The notes below the pieces were generated by a model. The model saw nothing but the letters and a program-made list of their open reading frames with translations. It did not search any database and was not told the DNA's origin. Below, in pieces: positions 1 through 6,047 of a stretch of DNA of 6,691 nucleotides. The stretch's first letter is position 1; each line of letters begins with the position of its first letter. Source of the DNA: JARROD01 sp037384225 (GTDB lineage Bacteria > Pseudomonadota > Gammaproteobacteria > Pseudomonadales > Cellvibrionaceae); the NCBI GenBank assembly GCA_037384225.1, contig JARROD010000369.1, positions 1 through 6,691 of the forward strand. Direction: 5' to 3'. The translations under genes were made by a program, and so were the position numbers.

Positions 1-93
1 CTACTGATGTCGCTACGTGAGATATACCTCGCCACCGGTTCCCTTCGGCGGGGTCTTGAAATAGCGGATTTAAAAATAATAAGAGAAGAATAG
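1..93 (+). CDS. C-terminal end of an unidentified protein, cut by the window edge
   Basis: Frame 1 is open from the first base to a TAG at 91-93 and encodes 30 residues ending in ...LEIADLKIIREE. The other two forward frames stop within 18 bases. The peptide has a plausible protein composition, mixing aliphatic and charged residues (LREIYLATGSLRRGLEIAD), and its codons look ordinary. I do not recognise the family from so short a tail, and a chance open frame of 30 codons is possible. If real, the gene runs rightward and ends just before the inverted-repeat element at about 100-314, so the element would lie in the gap between this gene and phoD. Confidence 0.4.
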   Translation, partial: LLMSLREIYLATGSLRRGLEIADLKIIREE

Positions 94-103
94 CGCTTTT
101 ATA

Positions 104-134
104 CCCAAAGCGTTTAAGATTTAGGCCTTCAGAG
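104..134 (+). repeat. Left terminal inverted repeat
   Basis: It begins CCCAAAGCGTTT and ends CTTCAGAG. It matches the reverse complement of 280-310 at 29 of 31 positions; the differences are at 117 (A against G) and 126 (C against T). The outer end adjoins TATA at 100-103. Confidence 0.75.
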
Positions 135-279
135 CACGCCTCTTTTTGCCCCTGGCCGCGTCGCTCCGTCCAGCCGCTCCAGGCATTCGCGGCGCTAGCG
201 CCCTTACATGGGGGGCCCACCATGCGGCGTCGTCGCTCTCCCTGTCCTTAAAAGAAAAGGGGGAACAAAAATTGACGCA

Positions 280-310
280 CTCTGAAGACCTAAATCTCAA
301 ACGCTTTGGG
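280..310 (-). repeat. Right terminal inverted repeat
   Basis: Read on the plus strand it begins CTCTGAAG and ends AAACGCTTTGGG, the mirror of 104-134 with two mismatches in 31. TATA follows at 311-314. It lies about 90 bp before the phoD start, so the promoter of phoD is either in the short AT-rich stretch 311-391 or inside the element. Confidence 0.75.
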
Positions 311-391
311 TATATATTCGGTTTATTGTTCGCCAATATTAAGTTAATAATCTCTGCCCAAGTAAAAATCACTTTTTAGGTACGAAAAGCT

Positions 392-399
392 AAGGAGAG
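392..399 (+). promoter_or_regulatory. Strong ribosome binding site of phoD
   Basis: AAGGAGAG lies four bases before the ATG at 402. It is close to the full anti-Shine-Dalgarno complement and fixes this ATG as the start. Confidence 0.75.
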
Positions 400-401
400 T
401 T

Positions 402-2114
402 ATGAAAAATATAAGCCGTCGTGATTTGTTGAGATATTCTGCTTTGGGTTTGGGTGTCGCAGTCGTTTCGACCGGAGTAGAGACTTTTGCCGAGAGTGAA
501 TTGAACAATGGGGAAAATGTCGCGTTTTTACATGGTGTGGCAAGTGGGGATCCTTTAACAGACTCTGTTATTCTTTGGACTCGCGTAACGCCTCAGGTGG
601 AGGATGTTGATCAGGTGGCCGTGACATGGGAGGTGGCAACGGATGCCGACTTTGTCAACCTGACTCATTACGGTGTTATGACCGCTACCGCCGCAAGTGA
701 TTTTACCGTCAAATTAGATGTACAGAATTTAAACGCCAACAGCACCTATTACTACAGATTTAAATCCGGGGGTAGCTACTCCCCCGTGGGTATCACCAAA
801 ACCCTGTCCGAGGGTAGCCCGGAAAAGATAAAGTTCGCCGTTGTCACCTGCTCCAATTATCCCTCAGGCCATTTCAATGCCTATGCCGAGGCTGCCAAGA
901 TTGCCGATCTCGATGCAGTACTCCATCTGGGGGATTACATCTATGAATATGGCATGGGCGGGTTCGGGACCGAAAATGCCGAAGCCATAGGACGCGCTCT
1001 GCCCGATGACAACGACGAAGAGTGCTTGAACCTGACCGATTACCGCAAACGCTACGCCCTTTACCGCACCGATCAGGACCTACAGGCTCTCCATGCCCTG
1101 GCGCCATTTATTGCCGTGTGGGACGATCACGAAGTAGCCGACAACACCTACACAGACGGGGCGGCGAATCACAATGAAGGGGAGGGGGATTTCGAGCAGC
1201 GCAAAATGGCGGCGTTGCAGGCATACTTTGAATGGATGCCGGTCCGCCCCCTGGTTGAGGGCAGTGACATTATCTATCGCTCCTTTAAGTTTGGTGACCT
1301 GGTTGATTTACATATGCTGGACACGCGTATTATTGGCCGGAATCAGCAACTGGATTACGCTGATTTTACCGACCCGACCACAGGTGTGTTTGATTTCGAG
1401 GGGTTTACCGCAGCGCTGCTGGATACCAACCGCACCCTTTTGGGCGCTGAGCAATTGCAATGGTTGCAGGGGCAGCTGGCCGCATCTACCGCGCAGTGGC
1501 AAGTACTCGGACAGCAGGTTTTAATGAGCCCTATATTGCTGCCTGCGGAACTGCTGTTGCGGATTGGCAGTTCACCCGAGGACCTGGTGGTACTGCTGGC
1601 GGAATTGAGCAGTATTAAAATACGTATGTTGCAAGGCGATGACAGCCTGACCGAACAGGAGATAGCGCGGGTAACCACGGTCCTGCCACTGAATCTGGAT
1701 GCCTGGGATGGCTATGTATACGAGCGTGAAGTGGTACTGGCAACGGCGACGTCGCTGGGGAAAAAACTGGTGGTGCTGGCCGGTGACAGCCACAATTCCT
1801 GGGGTAGTAACCTGAAAGACAGCGCCGGCAATCCCGTTGGCGTGGAATTTGCTGTAACATCGGTTTCCTCGCCTGGGTTGGAGTCTGTCTTAAGCCTCGA
1901 TGAAGACACGGCCAGGAATATCGAAGCTTTTCTAACGTTAATGGTCGATGACCTACAGTATACAAATGTCTACCAGCGCGGTTTCATGCTAGTGACGTTC
2001 AGCGCAGACAAGGCCAGTGCCGAATGGGTTTATGTCGACAATGTCGATTCCAGGGACTATGTGATTGATGAAAGCAGGGGGTACACAATGGCGCTTTCCC
2101 GGGATATTGCATAA
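402..2114 (+). CDS. phoD: PhoD-family alkaline phosphatase/phosphodiesterase with Tat signal
   Basis: A 570-residue secreted metallophosphoesterase of the PhoD family, which releases phosphate from phosphomono- and diesters outside the cytoplasm using bound metals. The N-terminus has a twin-arginine signal (S-R-R-D-L-L, residues 5-10) followed by a hydrophobic stretch to about 29, so export by the Tat pathway in folded, metal-loaded form is expected. A PhoD N-terminal beta domain covers about 41-135 (LHGVASGDP at 43-51, VILWTRV at 56-62). The catalytic domain shows the family motifs TCSNY with Cys150, LGDYIYEY (176-183), WDDHE (240-244), LDTR (306-309) and GDSHNSW (461-467). All key acidic and His residues I can check are present. 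Residues about 378-430 form an extra segment before DAWDGY. No CTGTCAT-type Pho box is visible upstream, so phosphate control is unproven. It converges on the KfrA-like gene with a 14-bp gap. Confidence 0.93.
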   Translation: MKNISRRDLLRYSALGLGVAVVSTGVETFAESELNNGENVAFLHGVASGDPLTDSVILWTRVTPQVEDVDQVAVTWEVATDADFVNLTHYGVMTATAASDFTVKLDVQNLNANSTYYYRFKSGGSYSPVGITKTLSEGSPEKIKFAVVTCSNYPSGHFNAYAEAAKIADLDAVLHLGDYIYEYGMGGFGTENAEAIGRALPDDNDEECLNLTDYRKRYALYRTDQDLQALHALAPFIAVWDDHEVADNTYTDGAANHNEGEGDFEQRKMAALQAYFEWMPVRPLVEGSDIIYRSFKFGDLVDLHMLDTRIIGRNQQLDYADFTDPTTGVFDFEGFTAALLDTNRTLLGAEQLQWLQGQLAASTAQWQVLGQQVLMSPILLPAELLLRIGSSPEDLVVLLAELSSIKIRMLQGDDSLTEQEIARVTTVLPLNLDAWDGYVYEREVVLATATSLGKKLVVLAGDSHNSWGSNLKDSAGNPVGVEFAVTSVSSPGLESVLSLDEDTARNIEAFLTLMVDDLQYTNVYQRGFMLVTFSADKASAEWVYVDNVDSRDYVIDESRGYTMALSRDIA

Positions 2115-2116
2115 CA

Positions 2117-2139
2117 AGGCCGCAGTGGTTACTGGGCCT
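2117..2139. terminator. Hairpin shared by two convergent genes
   Basis: AGGCC (2117-2121) pairs with GGCCT (2135-2139), and CAGT (2123-2126) pairs with ACTG (2131-2134), leaving one bulged G and a GGTT loop. This gives a nine-pair stem just after the phoD stop that also covers the stop of the KfrA-like gene. The T-runs on either side are poor (TCATTAT one way, TTGTTAT the other), so it is a plausible but not textbook bidirectional terminator. Confidence 0.5.
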
Positions 2140-3115
2140 CATTATCTATAATACGTTTTATATCCAGCAGTTGGGCGTGGAGGAGGTCCAGTTTGGCATT
2201 TTTGTGGCTATCGCTTTGCTGTTGTTTGTAGTGGGATAACAGACGATTATATTCGTTTTCCTTCTGCGCTAATTGTTGTTTGAGCGTGGACAACTGATTG
2301 ACGGTGGCGTCGTGCTGCTCCTGCGCTTTTGCCGCCGACGCTGTCAATTTGGCATTTTCCTCCCGTAGAGCCTGGTGGCCCTCGCGCAGCTTGTGGAGTT
2401 GCTCTTCCCGCTGATAGAGGGCTTTCTTGGCTTCTGCGCGCTCCTTGTCGAGTAGCTTTAACAAACGGTTTTCCGAACGCTCATTGGAGTCGATCAGTTC
2501 GCGACGATAGTTCTGTAGTCTGTTTTCGTGTTGCTGCTGCAGGGTATTGATCTTCTCCAGGTGGCGTTTTTCCATCACCTTCATAGCGTTTTTTAGCTCC
2601 TGTTTTTCCTCCTGTAACCGATCAATCAGATTTTGTAGCTCGTTGTTGATGGCCTTCAATTTACCGGTTTCGGTATTTTTTTCCGCTATTGTAACTTCGT
2701 TAGACTTTTTGTCGCGCAGCAACCGCTCCTTATCCAGCAGTTCTGTCGCACGGTTATTCTCCAACGTCTCCAATTGCGATTCCAACTCGATAATAGCGTC
2801 GGACAGCTCATCGACGGCTGCTTCGAATACCGATTCTCGTTCCTTTACTCGCTTTTCCACTCCCTGGGTAAATCTATTCAAGTGCGCTTCAATACTCTCT
2901 GCCATAAAGTGCAGCACCTCCGACGGTGTAGTGGGGGCAACTTCTCGCAGTGGTTTAATTTTACGCCAGGCTTTAATTAGAGGGTCTATAACATTGAAGC
3001 CCCCACCACCTACAAGGTTTCTCACATCGTCCCGATTCCAGTGCTCTGCGGCTGAAAGCTCCAGGTGCTCGCAGGCGTTAAAGACGGCTGTTGCGGTGGC
3101 GATTTTGCGACTCAT
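2129..3115 (-). CDS. KfrA-type DNA-binding protein with long coiled coil
   Basis: A 328-residue protein with two parts. Residues about 7-60 resemble the KfrA N-terminal DNA-binding domain: a helix, then a short WNRDDVRNLVGGGGFNVIDPLIKAW segment (split here as WNRDDVRNLVGGGG, 26-39, and FNVIDPLIKAW, 40-50) like the family's V-R-x-x-x-G-x-G-S-x-x-x-I-x-x-x-L-x-x-W pattern. From about 85 to 315 the chain is almost uninterrupted charged heptad-like sequence rich in Glu, Lys, Gln and Leu, without Pro or Gly breaks of note, so a long dimeric coiled coil is predicted. Plasmid KfrA proteins bind operator repeats in their own promoter and help plasmid partition; the chromosomal relatives are poorly understood. 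The ATG has GGAG (3123-3126) seven bases upstream. There is no ATPase motif, so it is not an SMC protein despite the coiled coil. The exact biological role is unknown. Confidence 0.75.
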   Translation of the reverse strand: MSRKIATATAVFNACEHLELSAAEHWNRDDVRNLVGGGGFNVIDPLIKAWRKIKPLREVAPTTPSEVLHFMAESIEAHLNRFTQGVEKRVKERESVFEAAVDELSDAIIELESQLETLENNRATELLDKERLLRDKKSNEVTIAEKNTETGKLKAINNELQNLIDRLQEEKQELKNAMKVMEKRHLEKINTLQQQHENRLQNYRRELIDSNERSENRLLKLLDKERAEAKKALYQREEQLHKLREGHQALREENAKLTASAAKAQEQHDATVNQLSTLKQQLAQKENEYNRLLSHYKQQQSDSHKNAKLDLLHAQLLDIKRIIDNEAQ

Positions 3116-3190
3116 TAAATAACTCCAAATCTGTACAATTTCTACAGGCGGGCCTGAATATATGACGGGGCTAGCAAATAACCACTAAAT

Positions 3191-3230
3191 TTAACCAGAA
3201 GTAAGGTTAAAAGTGTATCGTATACCTTAC
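3191..3230. promoter_or_regulatory. Overlapping inverted repeats, possible operator of the KfrA-like gene
   Basis: Three inverted repeats interlock in 40 bp: TTAACC/GGTTAA (3191-3196 and 3205-3210), GTAAGGT/ACCTTAC (3201-3207 and 3224-3230) and GTAT/ATAC (3215-3218 and 3222-3225). They lie about 75-115 bp upstream of the start of the KfrA-like gene and overlap its candidate -10 box. KfrA proteins of plasmids repress their own promoters through such symmetric sites, so autoregulation is the natural inference. The repeats are short and could be chance in AT-rich DNA. Confidence 0.4.
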
Positions 3231-3241
3231 ATCTGTTGCAA
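3212..3241 (-). promoter_or_regulatory. Candidate sigma-70 promoter for the KfrA-like gene
   Basis: On the minus strand TTGCAA (3236-3241) is followed after 18 bp by TACACT (3212-3217), each matching four of six consensus bases. It would start transcription roughly 90 bp before the ATG at 3115. It is the best pair I found in this spacer, but it is not a strong match. Confidence 0.3.
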
Positions 3242-3252
3242 AGAAACCCAGT

Positions 3253-3284
3253 AAAATCACGATTATCCCCATAATTATGATTTT
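3253..3284 (-). terminator. Long AT-rich hairpin downstream of zapE
   Basis: Two 14-base arms (3253-3266 and 3271-3284) pair at 12 Watson-Crick positions plus one G-U around a four-base loop (GGGG on the minus strand). The stem starts with AAAA and ends with TTTT in both directions, and on the plus strand the T-run reaches six. It lies 42 bp past the zapE stop, in the right place to end zapE transcription before the KfrA-like gene's own promoter. The stem is AT-rich, so termination strength is uncertain. Confidence 0.45.
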
Positions 3285-3325
3285 TTCCCGATTTGGGGGG
3301 CCCTTAACAGTAAATTGTTTCCGCT

Positions 3326-4459
3326 TTAAGCGAATAAATACTCTCTGGACTGCATTTCCACCAGGCGACTGAGCGCGCGTTTTATTTCAAAATTCAGGGT
3401 TCCCCCCTGGTAGAGCGAGGTTAGCGGAACCTGCGCCGATAGATAGAGCTTCACCCTCTGGTCGTAGAGTTCGTCCACCAGGGCGATAAAGCGCCGCGCG
3501 GGGTCGTCCAGACGTGCATAGCGAACCTGGCGCTCACCGGTTTCAGTAGTGCTGAATGCACCGTCTTCCGTGCCCCGGGCTTTTATCCAATCGAGGGTTT
3601 CGCCGCCCAGCCTGGGAAGTTCGCTCACCAGTATGCAGGCAAAGCGGCTGGCCAGTTCAATATAATCCAACTGTGAGCGCGGCCCTTTGCATAAGTCTTC
3701 AAAATGAAACCACGCGAGGTTGTCGCAATGGCGGATGGTTTTTATTGGGCGGCTACAGACTTGTATGGTGCCGCTGTGTTGTTTTTGTGAACCGGCAAGG
3801 CGATTGAAGAGGCCGACAAAATTCGCTTCGCCGGTTAGAAAGTAAGTCTGATAAGGCCGGGGTTGATGAAGGCGGTGATCTGTATTGCCCTTTAAATGCA
3901 CCGCCTGCGTATGTTGTTTGAGCAGGGCCCTGGCGTTGTCAAACTTGTGGCGGTGTAATTCCACATCGTAAAGCTTCTCAATAGGGAGGTTAGAGGTGGC
4001 GACCAATACAACGCCATGCCGAAATAATGCCGTAAACAACTGCTCCAATAGCATAGCATCGCCAATGTCGGCGACGAAAAATTCATCGAAACATAAAACG
4101 CGGCACTTTCCGGCCAGATTTTTGGCTATGTGTTGCAGGGGGTTGCTTTTGCCGACGCAATGATGCATTTCTCTGTGGATTCTGGCCATGAATCGATGAA
4201 AATGTAGGCGCAGTTTTTGTTTTCCGGGCAGACTGTTGTAAAACAGGTCCATTAGCAGGGTTTTGCCACGCCCCACTTCCCCCCAAAGGTATAGGCCTTT
4301 GATGGGGCGGGATTTCAGGCGAATTGGGGAAAAACTATTTTTCCGGAGTTGCCAATATAACTGGTCGAGCTTTTCGATCGCCTCTCGCTGAGCCGGATCG
4401 GCAACAAGCGCATCGCGTTTTATTGTTTGCCGGTAGCGGGCCAGAGGGGATACAGACAT
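3326..4459 (-). CDS. zapE: Cell division ATPase ZapE (AFG1-like AAA+ family)
   Basis: A 377-residue cytoplasmic P-loop ATPase, about the same length as the roughly 375-residue E. coli ZapE. In E. coli ZapE associates with the FtsZ ring and affects its stability late in division; the mitochondrial relative is AFG1/LACE1. Seen here: Walker A GEVGRGKT (60-67) after the typical GLYLWG lead, Walker B VLCFDEF (121-127) followed by VADIGDAM, a sensor-like VATSN (153-157) with LPIEKLY, and the C-terminal RRFIALVDELYDQRVKL (322-338) and LSRLVEMQS (363-371). The segment ARGTEDGAF (294-302) resembles Pseudomonas-type ZapE. All ATPase residues are intact. The start ATG has only a weak GAG about 10 bases upstream. 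It is divergent from mtgA and probably a single-gene transcript ended by the hairpin at 3253-3284. Confidence 0.93.
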   Translation of the reverse strand: MSVSPLARYRQTIKRDALVADPAQREAIEKLDQLYWQLRKNSFSPIRLKSRPIKGLYLWGEVGRGKTLLMDLFYNSLPGKQKLRLHFHRFMARIHREMHHCVGKSNPLQHIAKNLAGKCRVLCFDEFFVADIGDAMLLEQLFTALFRHGVVLVATSNLPIEKLYDVELHRHKFDNARALLKQHTQAVHLKGNTDHRLHQPRPYQTYFLTGEANFVGLFNRLAGSQKQHSGTIQVCSRPIKTIRHCDNLAWFHFEDLCKGPRSQLDYIELASRFACILVSELPRLGGETLDWIKARGTEDGAFSTTETGERQVRYARLDDPARRFIALVDELYDQRVKLYLSAQVPLTSLYQGGTLNFEIKRALSRLVEMQSREYLFA

Positions 4460-4540
4460 CGGGATATACTCTTGTCTAACAGTCTAAAAATAATTAACTC
4501 GAGAACTTAGAACTCCGTAAACGCCTCAAACTCGAAAGCT

Positions 4541-4552
4541 GCATTATAATGC
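4541..4552. promoter_or_regulatory. Palindromic -10 sequence in the zapE/mtgA divergent region
   Basis: GCATTATAATGC is a perfect 12-bp palindrome that contains a consensus TATAAT on each strand (4545-4550 plus; 4543-4548 minus). On the plus strand it would start transcription near 4557, about 100 bases before the mtgA ATG; on the minus strand it would start about 75 bases before the zapE ATG. No good -35 lies at 16-18 bp on either side, so activator help or chance must be allowed for. Confidence 0.35.
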
Positions 4553-4647
4553 AAACAGACACATGTGCTTAGTCACAAGGGGTGTAGAGTTGAAATACGG
4601 TGATTTTGTGCATGTTCCTTATCAAAATTGTGAAGATGTGGATTTCC

Positions 4648-4655
4648 GGAAGGGA
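4648..4655 (+). promoter_or_regulatory. Ribosome binding site that sets the mtgA start
   Basis: GGAAGGGA lies immediately upstream of the ATG at 4659, with three bases between. The open frame extends upstream to an ATG at 4563, but that codon has no Shine-Dalgarno sequence. Confidence 0.6.
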
Positions 4656-4658
4656 ACA

Positions 4659-5354
4659 ATGCACAGGTTGACGAAATGGCTGAAATGGTCGTTACTGGGT
4701 TTTGTGGTCACCAGTGTGGTGCTGGTAGTGGCGTTTCGCTGGCTGCCAGTACCGCTTTCGGGTGTTATGGTTGAACGGGTGGTTGAATACGGTATTTCGG
4801 CTGACCCTCACCGGGATAGACAGAAGCAGTGGGTTGCCTGGGATTCGATTTCGTCCGCCATGCCACTGGCTGTGATTGCCGCTGAGGATCAACGGTTTCC
4901 CGCGCATTTCGGCTTCGATTTTCAGCAGATCGAAAAGGCTCTGGATGAGAGCAAAAAGGGCAGGCGCCTGCGTGGGGCCAGTACCATCAGCCAACAGACT
5001 GCAAAAAATCTGTTTCTGTGGACCGGGAGGAGTTTTGTCCGCAAAGGGTTTGAGGCCTGGTTTACGGTGCTGATTGAGCTCTTTTGGCCGAAGCAGAGAA
5101 TACTGGAAGTTTATTTGAATATAGTCGAGTTTGGCACCAATATTTACGGTGTTGAAGCCGCAAGCCACCATTACTTTAATAAACCGGCGAAATCCCTGAA
5201 CGATTACGAAGCGGCACTGATGGCCGCTGTGTTGCCCAATCCACATCAAATGTATGTCAACGACCCTTCCCCCTATGTCAGGCAGCGGCAGAGGTGGATC
5301 ATCGGACAAATGCGGCAGTTGGGCGGCGATCGCCTGGTTAAATCTTTGCAATGA
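4659..5354 (+). CDS. mtgA: Monofunctional peptidoglycan glycosyltransferase MtgA
   Basis: A 231-residue inner-membrane enzyme of glycosyltransferase family 51 that polymerises lipid II into glycan strands, without a transpeptidase domain. Residues 11-27 form the single N-terminal transmembrane helix. The family motifs are in order: EDQRFPAHFGFD (76-87, with catalytic Glu76), RGASTISQQTAKNLFL (105-120), RKGFEAW (128-134), QRILEVYLNIVEFG (146-159) and AASHHYFNKPAKSL (167-180), then EAALMAAVLPNP. Length matches E. coli MtgA (about 242). I chose the ATG at 4659 over the in-frame ATG at 4563: the extra 32 residues are polar, lie before the membrane anchor and lack a ribosome site, whereas 4659 has one. 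The gene ends 8 bp from the chrR stop with no visible terminator, so its transcript probably runs antisense into chrR. Confidence 0.94.
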   Translation: MHRLTKWLKWSLLGFVVTSVVLVVAFRWLPVPLSGVMVERVVEYGISADPHRDRQKQWVAWDSISSAMPLAVIAAEDQRFPAHFGFDFQQIEKALDESKKGRRLRGASTISQQTAKNLFLWTGRSFVRKGFEAWFTVLIELFWPKQRILEVYLNIVEFGTNIYGVEAASHHYFNKPAKSLNDYEAALMAAVLPNPHQMYVNDPSPYVRQRQRWIIGQMRQLGGDRLVKSLQ

Positions 5355-5362
5355 CAACCGCT

Positions 5363-6043
5363 TTAGTGCAGGCGGAGCAGGGGGTTGAGCCAGCGGGTGA
5401 AGAACCCGGTAAATTGGATTGGCCCGTCGAGCGCTATCAGGCACAGGCATTCAGCATCCCGCGTGACGGTGGGTTTGTGTTTATCCCGACTGTTGCGAAC
5501 GACGAAATCGCCCTTGCGGTAGATGCCGTCTTCGTCGGAAAAGCTGCCTTCCAGCACAACGGTGATTTCCCGACCGGTGTGCGTATGATGAGGCATTTTG
5601 CCGCCCGGCTTGACGCGACTGATCGCCACCTGAGCCTCGCCCTGGTCGTGGCACAGGGGTGCCAGTTTAATGGCGGTGGACAGTCTGCTCCATTCCAGCT
5701 GGCCGTAGCCGTTTTTAACGAACTGGTGCAGGCTCCTGGGTACCGGGTAATCGGCTGGCACTGCCGGTACCTGGGGTTTCGGCACGGGAGTCGGGGCTGA
5801 TATCGCAGCCCTGTCGATTTCGGCAAACACTCTTTCTTTAAGCACCTCCATATCCTGGTGCACTGTCGTTTGGTGGCGAGCCGTCTCAAAAAAGTACGCG
5901 CCCACCCGCTCCAGCTTACTGATTTGTTGGCGACAGGCGACACAGTTCTCCAAGTGCACCGCGATGCATAGTGCATGGCTTAGACGCAATCCGCCAGAGG
6001 CGTAGTCGATGAGAATTTCCGCAGTGGGGTGGTGACTGGGCAT
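5363..6043 (-). CDS. chrR: ChrR-type anti-sigma factor with zinc-finger and cupin domains
   Basis: A 226-residue cytoplasmic anti-sigma factor that holds its partner sigma inactive until singlet oxygen or a related stress frees it, as worked out for Rhodobacter sphaeroides ChrR. The N-terminal zinc-binding anti-sigma domain (about 1-75) has His4/His5 and H30-x3-C34-x2-C37, the expected ligands. A proline-rich linker (about 80-103) leads to a ChrR-like cupin domain (about 110-220) with H153-x-H155-x3-E159 and H189, a complete cupin metal site with the spacing I recall for the Rhodobacter protein. Both metal sites therefore look intact, so the sensor is probably functional. It lies 4 bp after the sigma stop, with AGAGGG (6051-6056) seven bases before its ATG, so the two genes are one operon and probably made in matched amounts. 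It is the last gene of the operon and converges on mtgA. Confidence 0.93.
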   Translation of the reverse strand: MPSHHPTAEILIDYASGGLRLSHALCIAVHLENCVACRQQISKLERVGAYFFETARHQTTVHQDMEVLKERVFAEIDRAAISAPTPVPKPQVPAVPADYPVPRSLHQFVKNGYGQLEWSRLSTAIKLAPLCHDQGEAQVAISRVKPGGKMPHHTHTGREITVVLEGSFSDEDGIYRKGDFVVRNSRDKHKPTVTRDAECLCLIALDGPIQFTGFFTRWLNPLLRLH

Positions 6044-6047
6044 AAGC

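Larger units (their letters stand above)
104..310. mobile_element. MITE-like non-autonomous element with 31-bp terminal inverted repeats
   Basis: A 207-bp segment is bounded by terminal inverted repeats of 31 bp (104-134 and 280-310) that differ at only two positions. TATA lies directly outside each end (100-103 and 311-314), as expected for a TA or TATA target duplication, although TATA is itself palindromic and could be counted as part of the repeat. Complementarity continues less perfectly inward, including TTTTTG at 143-148 against CAAAAA at 266-271. The GC-rich core holds a 12-bp palindrome (GGCGCTAGCGCC, 191-202) and a CATGG/CCATG pair (207-224). It encodes no credible protein, so any movement would need a transposase supplied elsewhere. 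Size, inverted ends and lack of coding content fit a MITE or other dispersed palindromic repeat; a one-off structured leader is the alternative. Copy number in the genome is unknown. Confidence 0.6.

Noticed and set aside
27..52. CCTCGCC/GGCGGGG stem near the left edge as a terminator or RNA structure
   Set aside because: It lies inside the open reading frame at 1-93, has a large loop and no T-run after it.
94..115. CGCTTT/AAAGCG hairpin followed by TTT as a terminator for the gene at the left edge
   Set aside because: Only six pairs with a short T-run, and its right arm is part of the element's terminal repeat, so the pairing may be coincidental.
272..300. TTGACG as an outward -35 from the element towards phoD
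   Set aside because: No acceptable -10 at 16-18 bp spacing (TCTCAA at 17), so an element-borne promoter is not supported.
121..379. Overlapping open frames on both strands (83 codons minus, 77 codons plus) upstream of phoD
   Set aside because: Both lie mainly within the inverted-repeat element, lack ribosome sites and have compositions expected from a GC-rich palindromic repeat.
3295..3303. GGGGGGCCC, also found at 210-218 inside the element
   Set aside because: Nine bases only, with no shared flanks, so it is not evidence of a second copy of the element.
4474..4487. Tandem GTCTAA repeats separated by two bases upstream of zapE
   Set aside because: Two six-base copies in AT-rich DNA are easily explained by chance and match no operator I know.
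4563..4658. N-terminal extension of MtgA starting at the ATG at 4563
   Set aside because: No ribosome site before 4563; the extra 32 residues precede the membrane anchor and would be unusual for the family, whereas 4659 has a good site.
4692..5450. 252-codon minus-strand open frame opposite mtgA
   Set aside because: It is the antisense of a clear GT51 gene, has no recognisable domain and overlaps the end of chrR in another frame.
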